Below, in pieces: positions 42,526-49,759 of a stretch of DNA of 64,000 nt. The position numbers and the translations under genes were made by a program. The notes beneath the pieces are model-generated. The model was not told the origin of the DNA and did not search any database. It worked only from the letters and a program-made list of their open reading frames with translations. The DNA is from Streptomyces sp. NBC_01317 (GTDB lineage Bacteria; Actinomycetota; Actinomycetes; Streptomycetales; Streptomycetaceae). Numbering within the stretch: position 1 is the first letter of the stretch; each line of letters begins with the position of its first letter. The stretch is from contig NZ_CP108393.1 of NCBI RefSeq assembly GCF_035961655.1, positions 4,979,001-5,043,000 of the forward strand, read 5' to 3'.

Positions 42526-43587
42526 TCACTCGGCGGGGGCGGACTTGATCGGCATGGCGAGGGTGGTGAGGTCACCTCGGGCGGCGGAGCGGAGGGTGAC
42601 GGGTTGGTCGTCCCCTCTCAGGTCGAGCATGACGTCGGGGCCGATGGCGGTGCTCACGGCGGGGTAGAGCGTGGTCAGTTCGAAGGAGATGCGGAGTGGG
42701 GGGCCGGTGGTGGTGGCCGGGAGGGGGTGGTGGGCGTGTCCGTCGTCCACCGCGTCCGCTGAGAGGACGTTCACTTCGTGGGAGGCGATGTGCAGCGCCA
42801 GGCGCTCGCCGGGGTGTTCTTCCAGGGCTCGCAGGAGCAGTTCCTTCGAGACCGTCGTACGGGTGGTGATCTCGCCCAGCGAGGCGAGCATCTGGCGGTG
42901 GTCGGGGAACTCCTCGGTCAGCAACCGGCAATGCCGGTCCTCCCGGCCGGCCACGCGGAGCCAGATCCCGTACGGCACCGCTTCGAGTCGCACCAGCGCG
43001 CTGCGGCGGATCTCGCCGACGGCGGCGCGCAGTTCGTCGCCGTTGACCGTGCCGGTCCAGTTCCGCGTCGGTGGTTCGGCCGGCACCAGGGTTCGGGTGG
43101 AGAGCCGGTAACGGTCGGTCGCGGTCAGAGTGATCGCGTCATGACTCACCTCGATGTGCAGACCGCCGAGAACCGGCATCCCGGGCTCGTGGGCGGTCGC
43201 GGTGAGGACCTGCTCGACGGCATCCGCGAGTACGGGACCCTTCATCGCCGTCATCGTGAGACCTGGCGCCTTGCCGAGCGCGGACTTGATGACGGCGGCC
43301 TTACGGTGTGCCGCCGCCGCGTCTTCGACGACTCTCGACACATGCTCGTCGAGCAGCCGGGACGCCTCGTCGGCCCCGGAACCGAGTACCGCCTCGATGC
43401 CGGCGAGGGGCATGGCGATCTCCCGGAGCCGGCGCAGCGCGGTGGCGCGTGCCACCTGGTCGGCGCTGTAGTAGCGGTAACCCGAGACCGGGTCGATTTC
43501 GGCGGGGGGCAGCAGCCCGGAGTCGGCGTAGAACCGCAGCGCGCTGGAGGTCAGACCACTGCGCTGGGCAAAGAACCCGATCGGCAT
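42526..43587 (-). CDS. MerR-type regulator fused to DNA-polymerase-III-beta-clamp-like domain
   Basis: 353 aa. Residues 1-70 are a MerR winged helix (MPIGFFAQRSGLTSSALRFYADSGLL...YRYYSADQV), then a helical linker (about 75-115). Residues about 120-353 look like two sliding-clamp folds: GGLHIEVSHDAITLTATDRYRLSTRTL is close to the DnaN domain pattern, and the C-terminal TLAMPIKSA recalls the LMPVR clamp end. Such MerR-clamp fusions are known in actinobacteria, but their function is not. ATG 43587 gives the shortest MerR start; GTG 43605 and TTG 43626 are in-frame options. A clamp fold with a DNA-binding head might sense replication or repair partners. Confidence 0.8.
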   Translation of the reverse strand: MPIGFFAQRSGLTSSALRFYADSGLLPPAEIDPVSGYRYYSADQVARATALRRLREIAMPLAGIEAVLGSGADEASRLLDEHVSRVVEDAAAAHRKAAVIKSALGKAPGLTMTAMKGPVLADAVEQVLTATAHEPGMPVLGGLHIEVSHDAITLTATDRYRLSTRTLVPAEPPTRNWTGTVNGDELRAAVGEIRRSALVRLEAVPYGIWLRVAGREDRHCRLLTEEFPDHRQMLASLGEITTRTTVSKELLLRALEEHPGERLALHIASHEVNVLSADAVDDGHAHHPLPATTTGPPLRISFELTTLYPAVSTAIGPDVMLDLRGDDQPVTLRSAARGDLTTLAMPIKSAPAE

Positions 43588-43664
43588 CAACTCAGAATTA
43601 GGCACCGCGCCATCATTGAGCTTCAACCAACTCGAAGGTCAACGCGCCGTCGTGAGGGTTCCTG

Positions 43665-43862
43665 TCAGTTTGGGTCGGTGACGAGGGTGAGGAAGGCCGT
43701 CCAGGCGGCGGGGGTGAGCATGAGGGTGGGGCCGGTGGGGTTTTTGCTGTCCCGGACCGGGACGGTGTGGTGGGTTGCCGCGTAGGTGGGGGACCACTCG
43801 ATGCAGTTGCCGCCGTCGCCGCCGCTGTATGTGCTCTTGACCCACTCGTGGTTGCTGATCAT
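43665..43862 (-). CDS. DUF397 protein, copy 1
   Basis: 65 aa, one DUF397 domain: WVKSTYSGGDGGNCIEWSP, VPVRDSKNPTGPTLMLTPAAWTAFL. DUF397 proteins pair with XRE/DUF5753 regulators (WhiJ, BldB-type) in Streptomyces. This copy has no adjacent regulator of its own; it is highly similar to the copy at 44361 and probably arose by local duplication. Confidence 0.88.
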   Translation of the reverse strand: MISNHEWVKSTYSGGDGGNCIEWSPTYAATHHTVPVRDSKNPTGPTLMLTPAAWTAFLTLVTDPN

Positions 43863-43928
43863 GCGGGGTGCTCCTCCGAGATCCTGTGGACAGGGCGCGT
43901 TGCGGGGAGTGGCTGGTACTACTGGTTC

Positions 43929-44306
43929 ATGCAGGAAGAGACAGCGCGGGCCGCGATCGACACGTTCATTTCCGCCTTCAACGCCTTGGAGGACAGCTAT
44001 GTGACGGCTCTGCTCTCCCAGGCACTCACGTCGGACGTGGTCTTCTGGGGGCCGTTGGGCCGCAGTGAGGGGATCGAGGCCGTCGAGCGGTTCGTACTGG
44101 ACGTCCGGAAGCACCCGGCGGGGCCCGGTTCGATGGTGCGCTGTTCGGCGGTGGACATGCCGGACGAGTGGGCCCGTTACCAGTGGGTCTTCGCCACGCC
44201 TGACGGAGGCCCCCGCCTGGCGGGAACCGACGTCGTCCATCTACGGCGGAGCCTTATCGACCAGATCATCGTGTTCGCCGGAGAGACCGAACCGTCCACC
44301 GCGTGA
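43929..44306 (+). CDS. Nuclear transport factor 2 (SnoaL-like) family protein
   Basis: 125 aa. AAIDTFISAFNALEDSYVTALLSQALTSDVVFWGPLG matches the cone-shaped NTF2 fold start, followed by GIEAVERFVLDVRKHP and ARYQWVFATPDGG...VVHLRRSLIDQIIVF. These folds bind small hydrophobic ligands or catalyse isomerase-type steps; no specific function can be given. It lies between the two DUF397 copies in opposite orientation. ATG 43929 follows a weak ribosome site. Confidence 0.7.
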   Translation: MQEETARAAIDTFISAFNALEDSYVTALLSQALTSDVVFWGPLGRSEGIEAVERFVLDVRKHPAGPGSMVRCSAVDMPDEWARYQWVFATPDGGPRLAGTDVVHLRRSLIDQIIVFAGETEPSTA

Positions 44307-44360
44307 GGGGTGTTGGCGGAGGCCGCGCGCATCTGGGCCGCGCGGCCCCTCACCTGTCGG

Positions 44361-44558
44361 TCAGTTTCCGTCCGTCACGAGGGACAGCAGGGCTGTCCAG
44401 GCTGTGGCGGAGACCATGAGGGTGGGGCCGGTGGGGTTCTTGCTGTCCCGCACCGGGACGGTGTGGTGCGTTGCCGCGTAGGTGGGGGACCACTCGACGC
44501 AGTCGCCGCCTTCGCCGCCGCTGTATGTGCTCTTGACCCATTGGTGGATGGTGGTCAT
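44361..44558 (-). CDS. DUF397 protein, copy 2
   Basis: 65 aa, WVKSTYSGGEGGDCVEWSP and VPVRDSKNPTGPTLMVSATAWTALL. Its start overlaps the stop of the XRE gene upstream by 4 bp, the standard two-gene arrangement. In characterised pairs the small protein modulates or inhibits the regulator, affecting development or antibiotic production. Confidence 0.92.
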   Translation of the reverse strand: MTTIHQWVKSTYSGGEGGDCVEWSPTYAATHHTVPVRDSKNPTGPTLMVSATAWTALLSLVTDGN

Positions 44559-45385
44559 TTGGCGTGATCCTCCGTGATCTTGCGGATGAGGGCCAGCGAG
44601 TCGTCCGGTGAGAGAGCCGCTGCACGAAGCCGGTCGTACGTGGCTTGCGCGCTTTCCACAGCTGCCACCGAGTCGGTTACGTGGCCGAGTCCCCTTGCCT
44701 CCGAGTACATGACGGGTGCCGCGTCGGGCAGCGTTAGTAGGATAAAGGGAAGGCTGGAAGCCGGGGCACCCGCCGTGAACGGGAGCACCTGCACTGTGAC
44801 ATGAGGTGTTGTGGCCTGCGTGGCCAAGTGCCTCAGTTGGTCGGCCATGGTGGTACGACCGCCGACCACGGTGTGAAGCACACTCTCGTGGAGGATGACC
44901 CACAGCAGAGGCGGCTCCGCGCGTTCCATCACCTCGCGGCGGTGCAGGCGCGCTTGCACGCGAGAGCTGATTTGCTCGTCGTCCTCGCGGGGATGCGTCG
45001 CCCGGAAGGTGGCCTCTGCGTAAGCCGGTGTCTGCAACAACCCCGGGATGAAGGCGTTGGAATAGTTCGAGATTGTCTTCGCCGCCTGCTCCAGCTTCAC
45101 GTACGGGATGAACCAGCCCGGATGTCCGCGCTCGCTCACCCGCCGCCTCAGCCGGCCGAAGCTGCCGGGCGTTCCGAAGACCCGGTCACACGCGTCCGCG
45201 AACTGCTGCGACGCCAGCAGCGTGCCGCTCTCGACCTTTGACACGTACGGGCGCTTGTAGTGCGTCGCGTCGGCCAGTTGTTCCTGGGTCATTCCCGCGA
45301 ACTCCCTCGCGTGCCTGACCTCGTTTCCGAAGAACGCCGCTCCGTCCTGCGGTTCGGCGGATTCCTCGACGGCGGCCTCGCTCAT
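44555..45385 (-). CDS. XRE family regulator with DUF5753
   Basis: 276 aa. Helix-turn-helix at about 22-75 (VRHAREFAGMTQEQLADATHYKRPYVSKVESG), followed by a DUF5753 sensor domain with WFIPYVKLEQAAKTISNYSNAFIPGLLQTPAYAEATFRA and LLWVILHESVLHTVVGG. WhiJ-like. It forms a coupled pair with the DUF397 gene. Likely controls a developmental or stress response; ligand and targets unknown. Confidence 0.92.
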   Translation of the reverse strand: MSEAAVEESAEPQDGAAFFGNEVRHAREFAGMTQEQLADATHYKRPYVSKVESGTLLASQQFADACDRVFGTPGSFGRLRRRVSERGHPGWFIPYVKLEQAAKTISNYSNAFIPGLLQTPAYAEATFRATHPREDDEQISSRVQARLHRREVMERAEPPLLWVILHESVLHTVVGGRTTMADQLRHLATQATTPHVTVQVLPFTAGAPASSLPFILLTLPDAAPVMYSEARGLGHVTDSVAAVESAQATYDRLRAAALSPDDSLALIRKITEDHAK

Positions 45386-45505
45386 TCGTTCAACTCCTCT
45401 GTGTTCCCGGTGGTTTGGAACCCCATTTCCGCTGTTCAGCGTAGGGGGTGGTGGTCATGCTGGGAGGCGGAATCATTCAGATGCACTCGGAGAGAGGAAC
45501 CAGGA

Positions 45506-45673
45506 ATGGCGGAGGTACGCGCCGACGAGGACGAGTTGGCGGCGTTAATCGAGCAGGGTGGGTTCTGGCGGATCACACCGGACTGGGTTCCCGGGGAATT
45601 CGCGCCGCCGACAAGGGATTTGGTGGAGCGCGTGGCGCTCGGGCTGAGGCGGTCGGTCGATGGCGGGCAGTGA
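45506..45673 (+). CDS. Small hypothetical protein
   Basis: 55 aa with ribosome site AGAGAGGAA before ATG 45506. Sequence is acidic with WRITPDWVPGEF and DLVERVALGLRRSVDGG; no signal or membrane segment. Not recognised. It is divergent from the XRE gene and overlaps the next small gene by 14 bp. Confidence 0.5.
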   Translation: MAEVRADEDELAALIEQGGFWRITPDWVPGEFAPPTRDLVERVALGLRRSVDGGQ

Positions 45674-45932
45674 GGCGCGGCGGTTTCTGTCCCGGCTCGT
45701 GGACGCGTTCGGGGTGGACGGGGCGCTGGTGGTGTGGACGGCCGGGGACGGGGGAGAGCCGGAGGCCGGTGCCGAAGGGGCGGATCTCGCGCCCGGGTCG
45801 GGGCTTCGGTGGCCGGCCTGTGAATGCGGGCATTCCTTGTGTCCGGACAACAAGCCCGCCGCATCCCCGGCCCAGGAACTCAGCGCGCGGGTGGCCGAGC
45901 GGAACAAGTGGAGCAGGCAGGGGCGTCCGTGA
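45660..45932 (+). CDS. Small hypothetical Cys-containing protein
   Basis: 90 aa, coupled to the previous gene. RRFLSRLVDAFGVDGALVVWTAGD at the N-terminus, then CECGHSLC, which could be a small metal-binding knuckle, and a basic tail. Not recognised. The pair could be a minor regulatory cassette associated with the XRE locus; this is inference. Confidence 0.45.
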   Translation: MAGSEARRFLSRLVDAFGVDGALVVWTAGDGGEPEAGAEGADLAPGSGLRWPACECGHSLCPDNKPAASPAQELSARVAERNKWSRQGRP

Positions 45933-45974
45933 ATGGGTCCTCGGGAATTCGGATCCGTCGACAAAAAGAAGCCC

Positions 45975-45998
45975 CGGGCCGCCGCTGGGGGCGGCCCG
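45975..45998. terminator. Bidirectional terminator
   Basis: CGGGCCGCC pairs with GGCGGCCCG around a 6-nt loop; an A run precedes it on the plus strand (T run for the minus-strand gene). Confidence 0.75.
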
Positions 45999-46032
45999 AG
46001 GCCTGTCGCGCCTTTTGTGGGGGACGTACGGG

Positions 46033-46653
46033 TCAGGAGAGCGCGCCGTCGTAGTCGGGGAGCTTGAACGTCTTCTCCGCGTGGCCGCCCACGAAGTCGG
46101 AGGTGTTGTTGCCTATGTTGGCGATGATCGTGTAGCCGCGGCTTTCGATGTCGGCTCTCTTCGCCGCCTTGTACGTGCCCGCGTCGCCGAAGAGGTCGCC
46201 GATGCTGCGCTCGTACAGACCGGTGACGGGATAGCCGACGGACGTCAGGTTCGGCTTGGTCACCCAGCCGATGAAGTCCGGGCGCGCGGTGATGAAGAAG
46301 ACCGCCACGCCGTGGGCGTCGGCGTAGCGGGCCAGGTCGAGGGTGGGGGCGACGGCGGGCGAGGGCGGGAAGGGGGAGAAGTAGGTCTCCAGGGAGGTGT
46401 TGTCGATGTCCAGGACGATCGCCTGCCTTTCGCCGGTGCCGTCGGCGATGCGCTGTTCGAGGTACGGGCGGGCCTCGTCCGTCACCTTGCGTACGTTGGC
46501 CTGCCAGGTGGCGTAGTCGACGGCGGCGGCGGTCGCGGCGGCGGGTGCCGGGGCCGGTGTGGACGCCTGGGCGTCCGTCGCGCCGGCCAGTGCGACGAGG
46601 GTGGCCGTCGCGACGGCGGCGCCAAGTCGGCGGCCTCGCACAGTCGTTGACAT
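46033..46653 (-). CDS. Secreted HAD-family acid phosphatase
   Basis: 206 aa. Signal peptide 1-30 (ends AQA-S). The HAD motif VLDIDNTSLE near residue 82 has the catalytic Asp pair (D82, D84), FFITARPDF gives motif II (T) and SDFVGG the C-terminal acidic motif. This is the class B/plant acid phosphatase-like HAD type that removes phosphate from extracellular organics. GGAGGAACC precedes ATG 46653. Monocistronic. Confidence 0.87.
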   Translation of the reverse strand: MSTTVRGRRLGAAVATATLVALAGATDAQASTPAPAPAAATAAAVDYATWQANVRKVTDEARPYLEQRIADGTGERQAIVLDIDNTSLETYFSPFPPSPAVAPTLDLARYADAHGVAVFFITARPDFIGWVTKPNLTSVGYPVTGLYERSIGDLFGDAGTYKAAKRADIESRGYTIIANIGNNTSDFVGGHAEKTFKLPDYDGALS

Positions 46654-46831
46654 GGTTCCTCCACGGTGTCCGGGCCCGGGGTGCGGGCGCCGAGTTCGTT
46701 GTCGATCTCGACCTAAGCCGAAAAGTGTGGGGTTGGGGGCGTGGCGTGCGAAGTTGGCCGGTGAACGTTTGGTGACATGAACACATCCGGTCTGTCGGTT
46801 CCGTCGCCCCGGGTGGCCTGGGCCGGTTCGG

Positions 46832-46837
46832 TACTGT
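46832..46837 (+). promoter_or_regulatory. Probable leaderless promoter of xth
   Basis: TACTGT, 6 nt before the GTG at 46844, no ribosome site between. Fits TANNNT. Confidence 0.45.
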
Positions 46838-46843
46838 GCCGGG

Positions 46844-47641
46844 GTGCTGACCGTGACAAGCGTGAACGTGAATGGCCTCCGCGCCGCCGCCAAGAAGGGG
46901 TTCGTGGAGTGGCTCGCCGGGACCTCCGCCGAGGTGGTGTGCCTCCAGGAGGTACGGGCCGAGCCGGAGCAGCTGCCCGCCGGCGTACGGGAGCCGGCGG
47001 GCTGGCACACCGTGCACGCGCCGGCCGCGGCGAAGGGCCGGGCGGGGGTGTCGCTGTACACGCGGCGGGAGCCGGAACGTACCCGGATCGGCTTCGGCAG
47101 CGCGGAGTTCGACACGAGCGGGCGGTACGTGGAGGTCGATCTGCCCGGGGTGACGGTGGCCAGCCTCTATCTGCCCTCGGGCGAGGTGGGGACCGTACGG
47201 CAGGACGAGAAGTACCGGTTCATGGACGAGTTCCTCGTCCACCTGGAGCAGCTGCGGAAGCGGGCGGCGGCGGACGGGCGCGAGGTGCTGGTCTGCGGCG
47301 ACTGGAACATCGCCCACACCCCGGCAGACCTCAAGAACTGGAAGGCCAACGCCAAGTCCTCCGGGTTCCTCCCCGAGGAACGCGCCTGGCTGACCCGGGT
47401 CTTCGACGAGGTCGGGTACGTGGACGTCGTACGGGCCCAGCACCCGGACCAGGAGGGCCCGTACTCCTGGTGGTCGTACCGCGGCCGCGCCTTCGACAAC
47501 GACACGGGCTGGCGCATCGACCTCCACGCGGCGACCCCCGGCCTGGCGGAGCGCACGGTGAAGGCGTACGTGGAGCGCGCGGCGACACACGGGGAGCGCT
47601 GGAGCGACCACGCCCCGGTGACGGTGGTCTTCGACCTCTAG
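46844..47641 (+). CDS. xth: Exodeoxyribonuclease III
   Basis: 265 aa. [23 protein letters not shown] starts the EEP (exonuclease/endonuclease/phosphatase) fold; [12 protein letters not shown] holds the metal-binding Glu, [20 protein letters not shown] the catalytic Asp/Asn, and [13 protein letters not shown] the terminal Asp-His. The enzyme is an AP endonuclease and 3'-5' exonuclease for base-excision repair in the cytoplasm. GTG 46844. Confidence 0.93.
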   Translation: MLTVTSVNVNGLRAAAKKGFVEWLAGTSAEVVCLQEVRAEPEQLPAGVREPAGWHTVHAPAAAKGRAGVSLYTRREPERTRIGFGSAEFDTSGRYVEVDLPGVTVASLYLPSGEVGTVRQDEKYRFMDEFLVHLEQLRKRAAADGREVLVCGDWNIAHTPADLKNWKANAKSSGFLPEERAWLTRVFDEVGYVDVVRAQHPDQEGPYSWWSYRGRAFDNDTGWRIDLHAATPGLAERTVKAYVERAATHGERWSDHAPVTVVFDL

Positions 47642-47666
47642 GGCCTGTCCGGCGGGAACGGACGAC

Positions 47667-47702
47667 GGGGGCGTCGACCGGTACGAGCCGGTCGACGCCC
47701 CC
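47667..47702. terminator. 15-bp terminator of xth
   Basis: GGGGGCGTCGACCGG pairs perfectly with CCGGTCGACGCCCCC around a 6-nt loop, 25 bp after the stop. Confidence 0.85.
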
Positions 47703-47852
47703 GGCCGCTTCCGGCCTTGCCGGGTCGTTGACACAACTCGCCGGCCTGGGGCACGAGTACCTCGTCAGGTCCTTCGCCGGCTGCCGCTGCCCAGCGCGCT
47801 CGGTCTCCGCCGTGGGACCGAGGCGGCGGGACGGTCGGTTCAGCGGGACAGG

Positions 47853-48239
47853 TCAGGCCGCCCAGCTTCCGTTGGAGAGGGCGTCCGAACGGAACTCGAA
47901 GGCGAACCGTACGCCGTCACTCACGTTGGTGGCGACGGTGGTCCACTGTCCGGCGGTGGTGAGGGTGTAGTTGGCCTGGCAGTTCAAGGACCCGTTGGTC
48001 TCGAAGCACACCTTCACGTACCGGTTGGTGTTGGATCTGATGTTGATGTCCGTGCAGGAGCTGGACGTGGTGAAGGTGTCGCCGGCGGGCAGCCAGAAGG
48101 TGCCGGCGGGCTTGCTGTAGGGGGTGGCGTCGCCGTAGCAGGAGGCGACGGTGGCCTGCGACGCGGGAGCGAGCATCAGGCTGCCGGCGACCAGGGCGGT
48201 CGTCGCGGCGGCGGTGGCGGCGATGCGGCGTACATGCAT
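47853..48239 (-). CDS. Small secreted protein with three-Cys/four-Cys core
   Basis: 128 aa. Signal peptide 1-29 ([18 protein letters not shown], cut near SQA-T). Mature part has four Cys ([30 protein letters not shown]), compatible with two disulfides, and a beta-rich, Thr/Ser/Asn pattern ([16 protein letters not shown]). Family not recognised, although similar small secreted proteins are common in streptomycetes. Likely exported beta-sheet protein. It lies directly downstream of the next secreted gene in the same direction (51-bp gap). Confidence 0.7.
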   Translation of the reverse strand: MHVRRIAATAAATTALVAGSLMLAPASQATVASCYGDATPYSKPAGTFWLPAGDTFTTSSSCTDINIRSNTNRYVKVCFETNGSLNCQANYTLTTAGQWTTVATNVSDGVRFAFEFRSDALSNGSWAA

Positions 48240-48290
48240 GGTGCTGGTTCTCCTCAAGGCCCGTGCACGGATGTTCTACGAGGACAGGGG

Positions 48291-48758
48291 TCAGGCCGAC
48301 GCGGAGGCGTACGCGCAGCGCGCTCCGGAGGTTCCGGGGGATTTTGTGCCCAGACAGACGTAGGCACGGGCAGTGCTGCTGGAGACGGTGCTCTCCCACC
48401 AGTCCAGCTGCGTCCCCCCGGAGGTTGAGGTGTCGTCCACGCCCAGGGGGCCGTTGGTGATACCTCCGCTCTGGATGTAGGCGCGGGCGGCGACACCGTC
48501 GGCCTGGTAGTCCTCGACGAAGTTGAAGTAGGACTGGTTGAGGTCCCAGGAGTACGGCGCGGAGGAACTTGAGCACAGCGTGGCCTGCACGTGGCCGCCG
48601 GGATTTCCCGCCGAGTTGGTCACGGTGGCTCTCAGCGTCGTACACCCCGCCGCCTGTGCCGAGGACGGCAGGGCAAGTCCCAGGCCGGCCAGGGTCGCCA
48701 GCGAAGCGGCGACGGTCGCGATCGTGCGCCGCAGGTGGTTGGACAGTCGATTGGACAC
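48291..48758 (-). CDS. Small secreted protein
   Basis: 155 aa. GTG 48758 after GAGGGAG. Signal peptide of about 37 residues (LRRTIATVAASLATLAGLGLAL, cut near AQA-A). Four Cys (GCTTLRA, TLCSS, YVCLG, ARCAYA). The mature domain is Ser/Thr-rich and likely beta structured (NSAGNPGGHVQATLCSSSSAPYSW, QADGVAARAYIQSGG). Unknown family. It may form a two-gene unit with the smaller secreted gene after it. Confidence 0.7.
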   Translation of the reverse strand: MSNRLSNHLRRTIATVAASLATLAGLGLALPSSAQAAGCTTLRATVTNSAGNPGGHVQATLCSSSSAPYSWDLNQSYFNFVEDYQADGVAARAYIQSGGITNGPLGVDDTSTSGGTQLDWWESTVSSSTARAYVCLGTKSPGTSGARCAYASASA

Positions 48759-48970
48759 AGACGTCTCCCTCGAAGGAATCTCAACGGAACTCGCTGACCC
48801 CCGCGGTGTGGCGGGTTCGGCGGGAGCGGACGCGCCGCCAGGAGCGGCGGTCACCAAAGACCTGCGAAGACGCATGAGCGGCTCCCTCTCCGACGACGTG
48901 GCGCTTCGTGCGTGGCAGCACTCTGCTCCACCGGCCTTGAGGAAACCTTGGACAAACCTTGTGGTGGACC

Positions 48971-49627
48971 TCAGTCCTGGGGCTGTCGCGGTCGGCGCAG
49001 TCTGCGGTCCAGGGCCATGGACAGTTCCGCTTCCACCACGGTCTGGGCCAGGGGGCGGAGGGTGGTGGGGTTTGCGTGGGTGGTGTGGGTTTGGAGTGTG
49101 GTGGTGAAGAGGTCGGCCAGGGCCGTCGCGTGGGCGCGGACCTCTACCGCCGCTGCCAGGACCGCCGCCAGGGGGACGCCCTCGCGGACCAGGGCCGCGG
49201 AGGCGTCCAGGAGGCGGCGGCTGATGTGGACGATGTCGTTGCCGTCCACGGCCAGGTAGCCGAGGTCCAGGGCCGCGGCGAGGTTCTCCGGGGTGACCTC
49301 GCCCTCGAAGTGGTCGGCCAGCTCCTCGGGGGAGAGGCGGACCGGGGTCTCCTCGGTGGGGGGTTCGTTCAGGCCGAGTGCGGAGGCGAAGCCGCCGGGG
49401 GCCTGGGCCGCCTCGAAGGTCGCCGCCAGGTCCGCGATGCCGCTGAGGGTGTGGCCGCGTTCCAACAGGGCGGCGATCGTGCGGAGTCGGGCCAGGTGCC
49501 GGTCGTCGTACCAGGCGATCCTGCCCTCGCGGCGCGGCGGGCTGAGCAGGCCGCGCTCGCGGTAGAAGCGCACGGTGCGCACCGTGATGCCCGCCTCGCG
49601 GGCCAGGTCGTCCATGCGGTACTCCAT
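48971..49627 (-). CDS. MerR family regulator
   Basis: 218 aa. N-terminal winged helix MDDLAREAGITVRTVRFYRERGLLSPPRREGRIAWYDDRHLARLRTI; a coiled helix and a C-terminal effector domain (ALVREGVPLAAVLAAAVEVRAHATALADLFTTTLQ) follow. No Cys metal motif, so it is not a metal sensor. It is divergent from the Baeyer-Villiger operon with a palindrome-rich gap and most likely controls it. Confidence 0.88.
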   Translation of the reverse strand: MEYRMDDLAREAGITVRTVRFYRERGLLSPPRREGRIAWYDDRHLARLRTIAALLERGHTLSGIADLAATFEAAQAPGGFASALGLNEPPTEETPVRLSPEELADHFEGEVTPENLAAALDLGYLAVDGNDIVHISRRLLDASAALVREGVPLAAVLAAAVEVRAHATALADLFTTTLQTHTTHANPTTLRPLAQTVVEAELSMALDRRLRRPRQPQD

Positions 49628-49644
49628 GGGCGTCACTTTATGTC

Positions 49645-49658
49645 GTACCGTCGGTAAC
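49645..49658. promoter_or_regulatory. MerR-proximal dyad
   Basis: GTACCG-T-CGGTAAC, an imperfect dyad 18 bp upstream of the MerR start; candidate autoregulatory operator. Confidence 0.4.
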
Positions 49659-49710
49659 TTCTGTCGTCCGGACCCTCCCCACGGGTAGTGCGCTGCCCCT
49701 AGGCTGCTTG

Positions 49711-49736
49711 ACCGTGCCAGTGATGACTGGCACGGT
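49711..49736. promoter_or_regulatory. 11-bp-arm palindrome upstream of monooxygenase operon
   Basis: ACCGTGCCAGT-GATG-ACTGGCACGGT is perfect over 11 bp per arm and lies 24 bp before the GTG at 49760. It may be a regulator site or a hairpin in the leader. Confidence 0.6.
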
Positions 49737-49759
49737 TCGGCGCGGTCGCGGGAGGCGTT

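Noticed and set aside
45545..47734. Long minus-strand frame across several genes
   Set aside because: Shadow of xth, the phosphatase and small genes; no motif.
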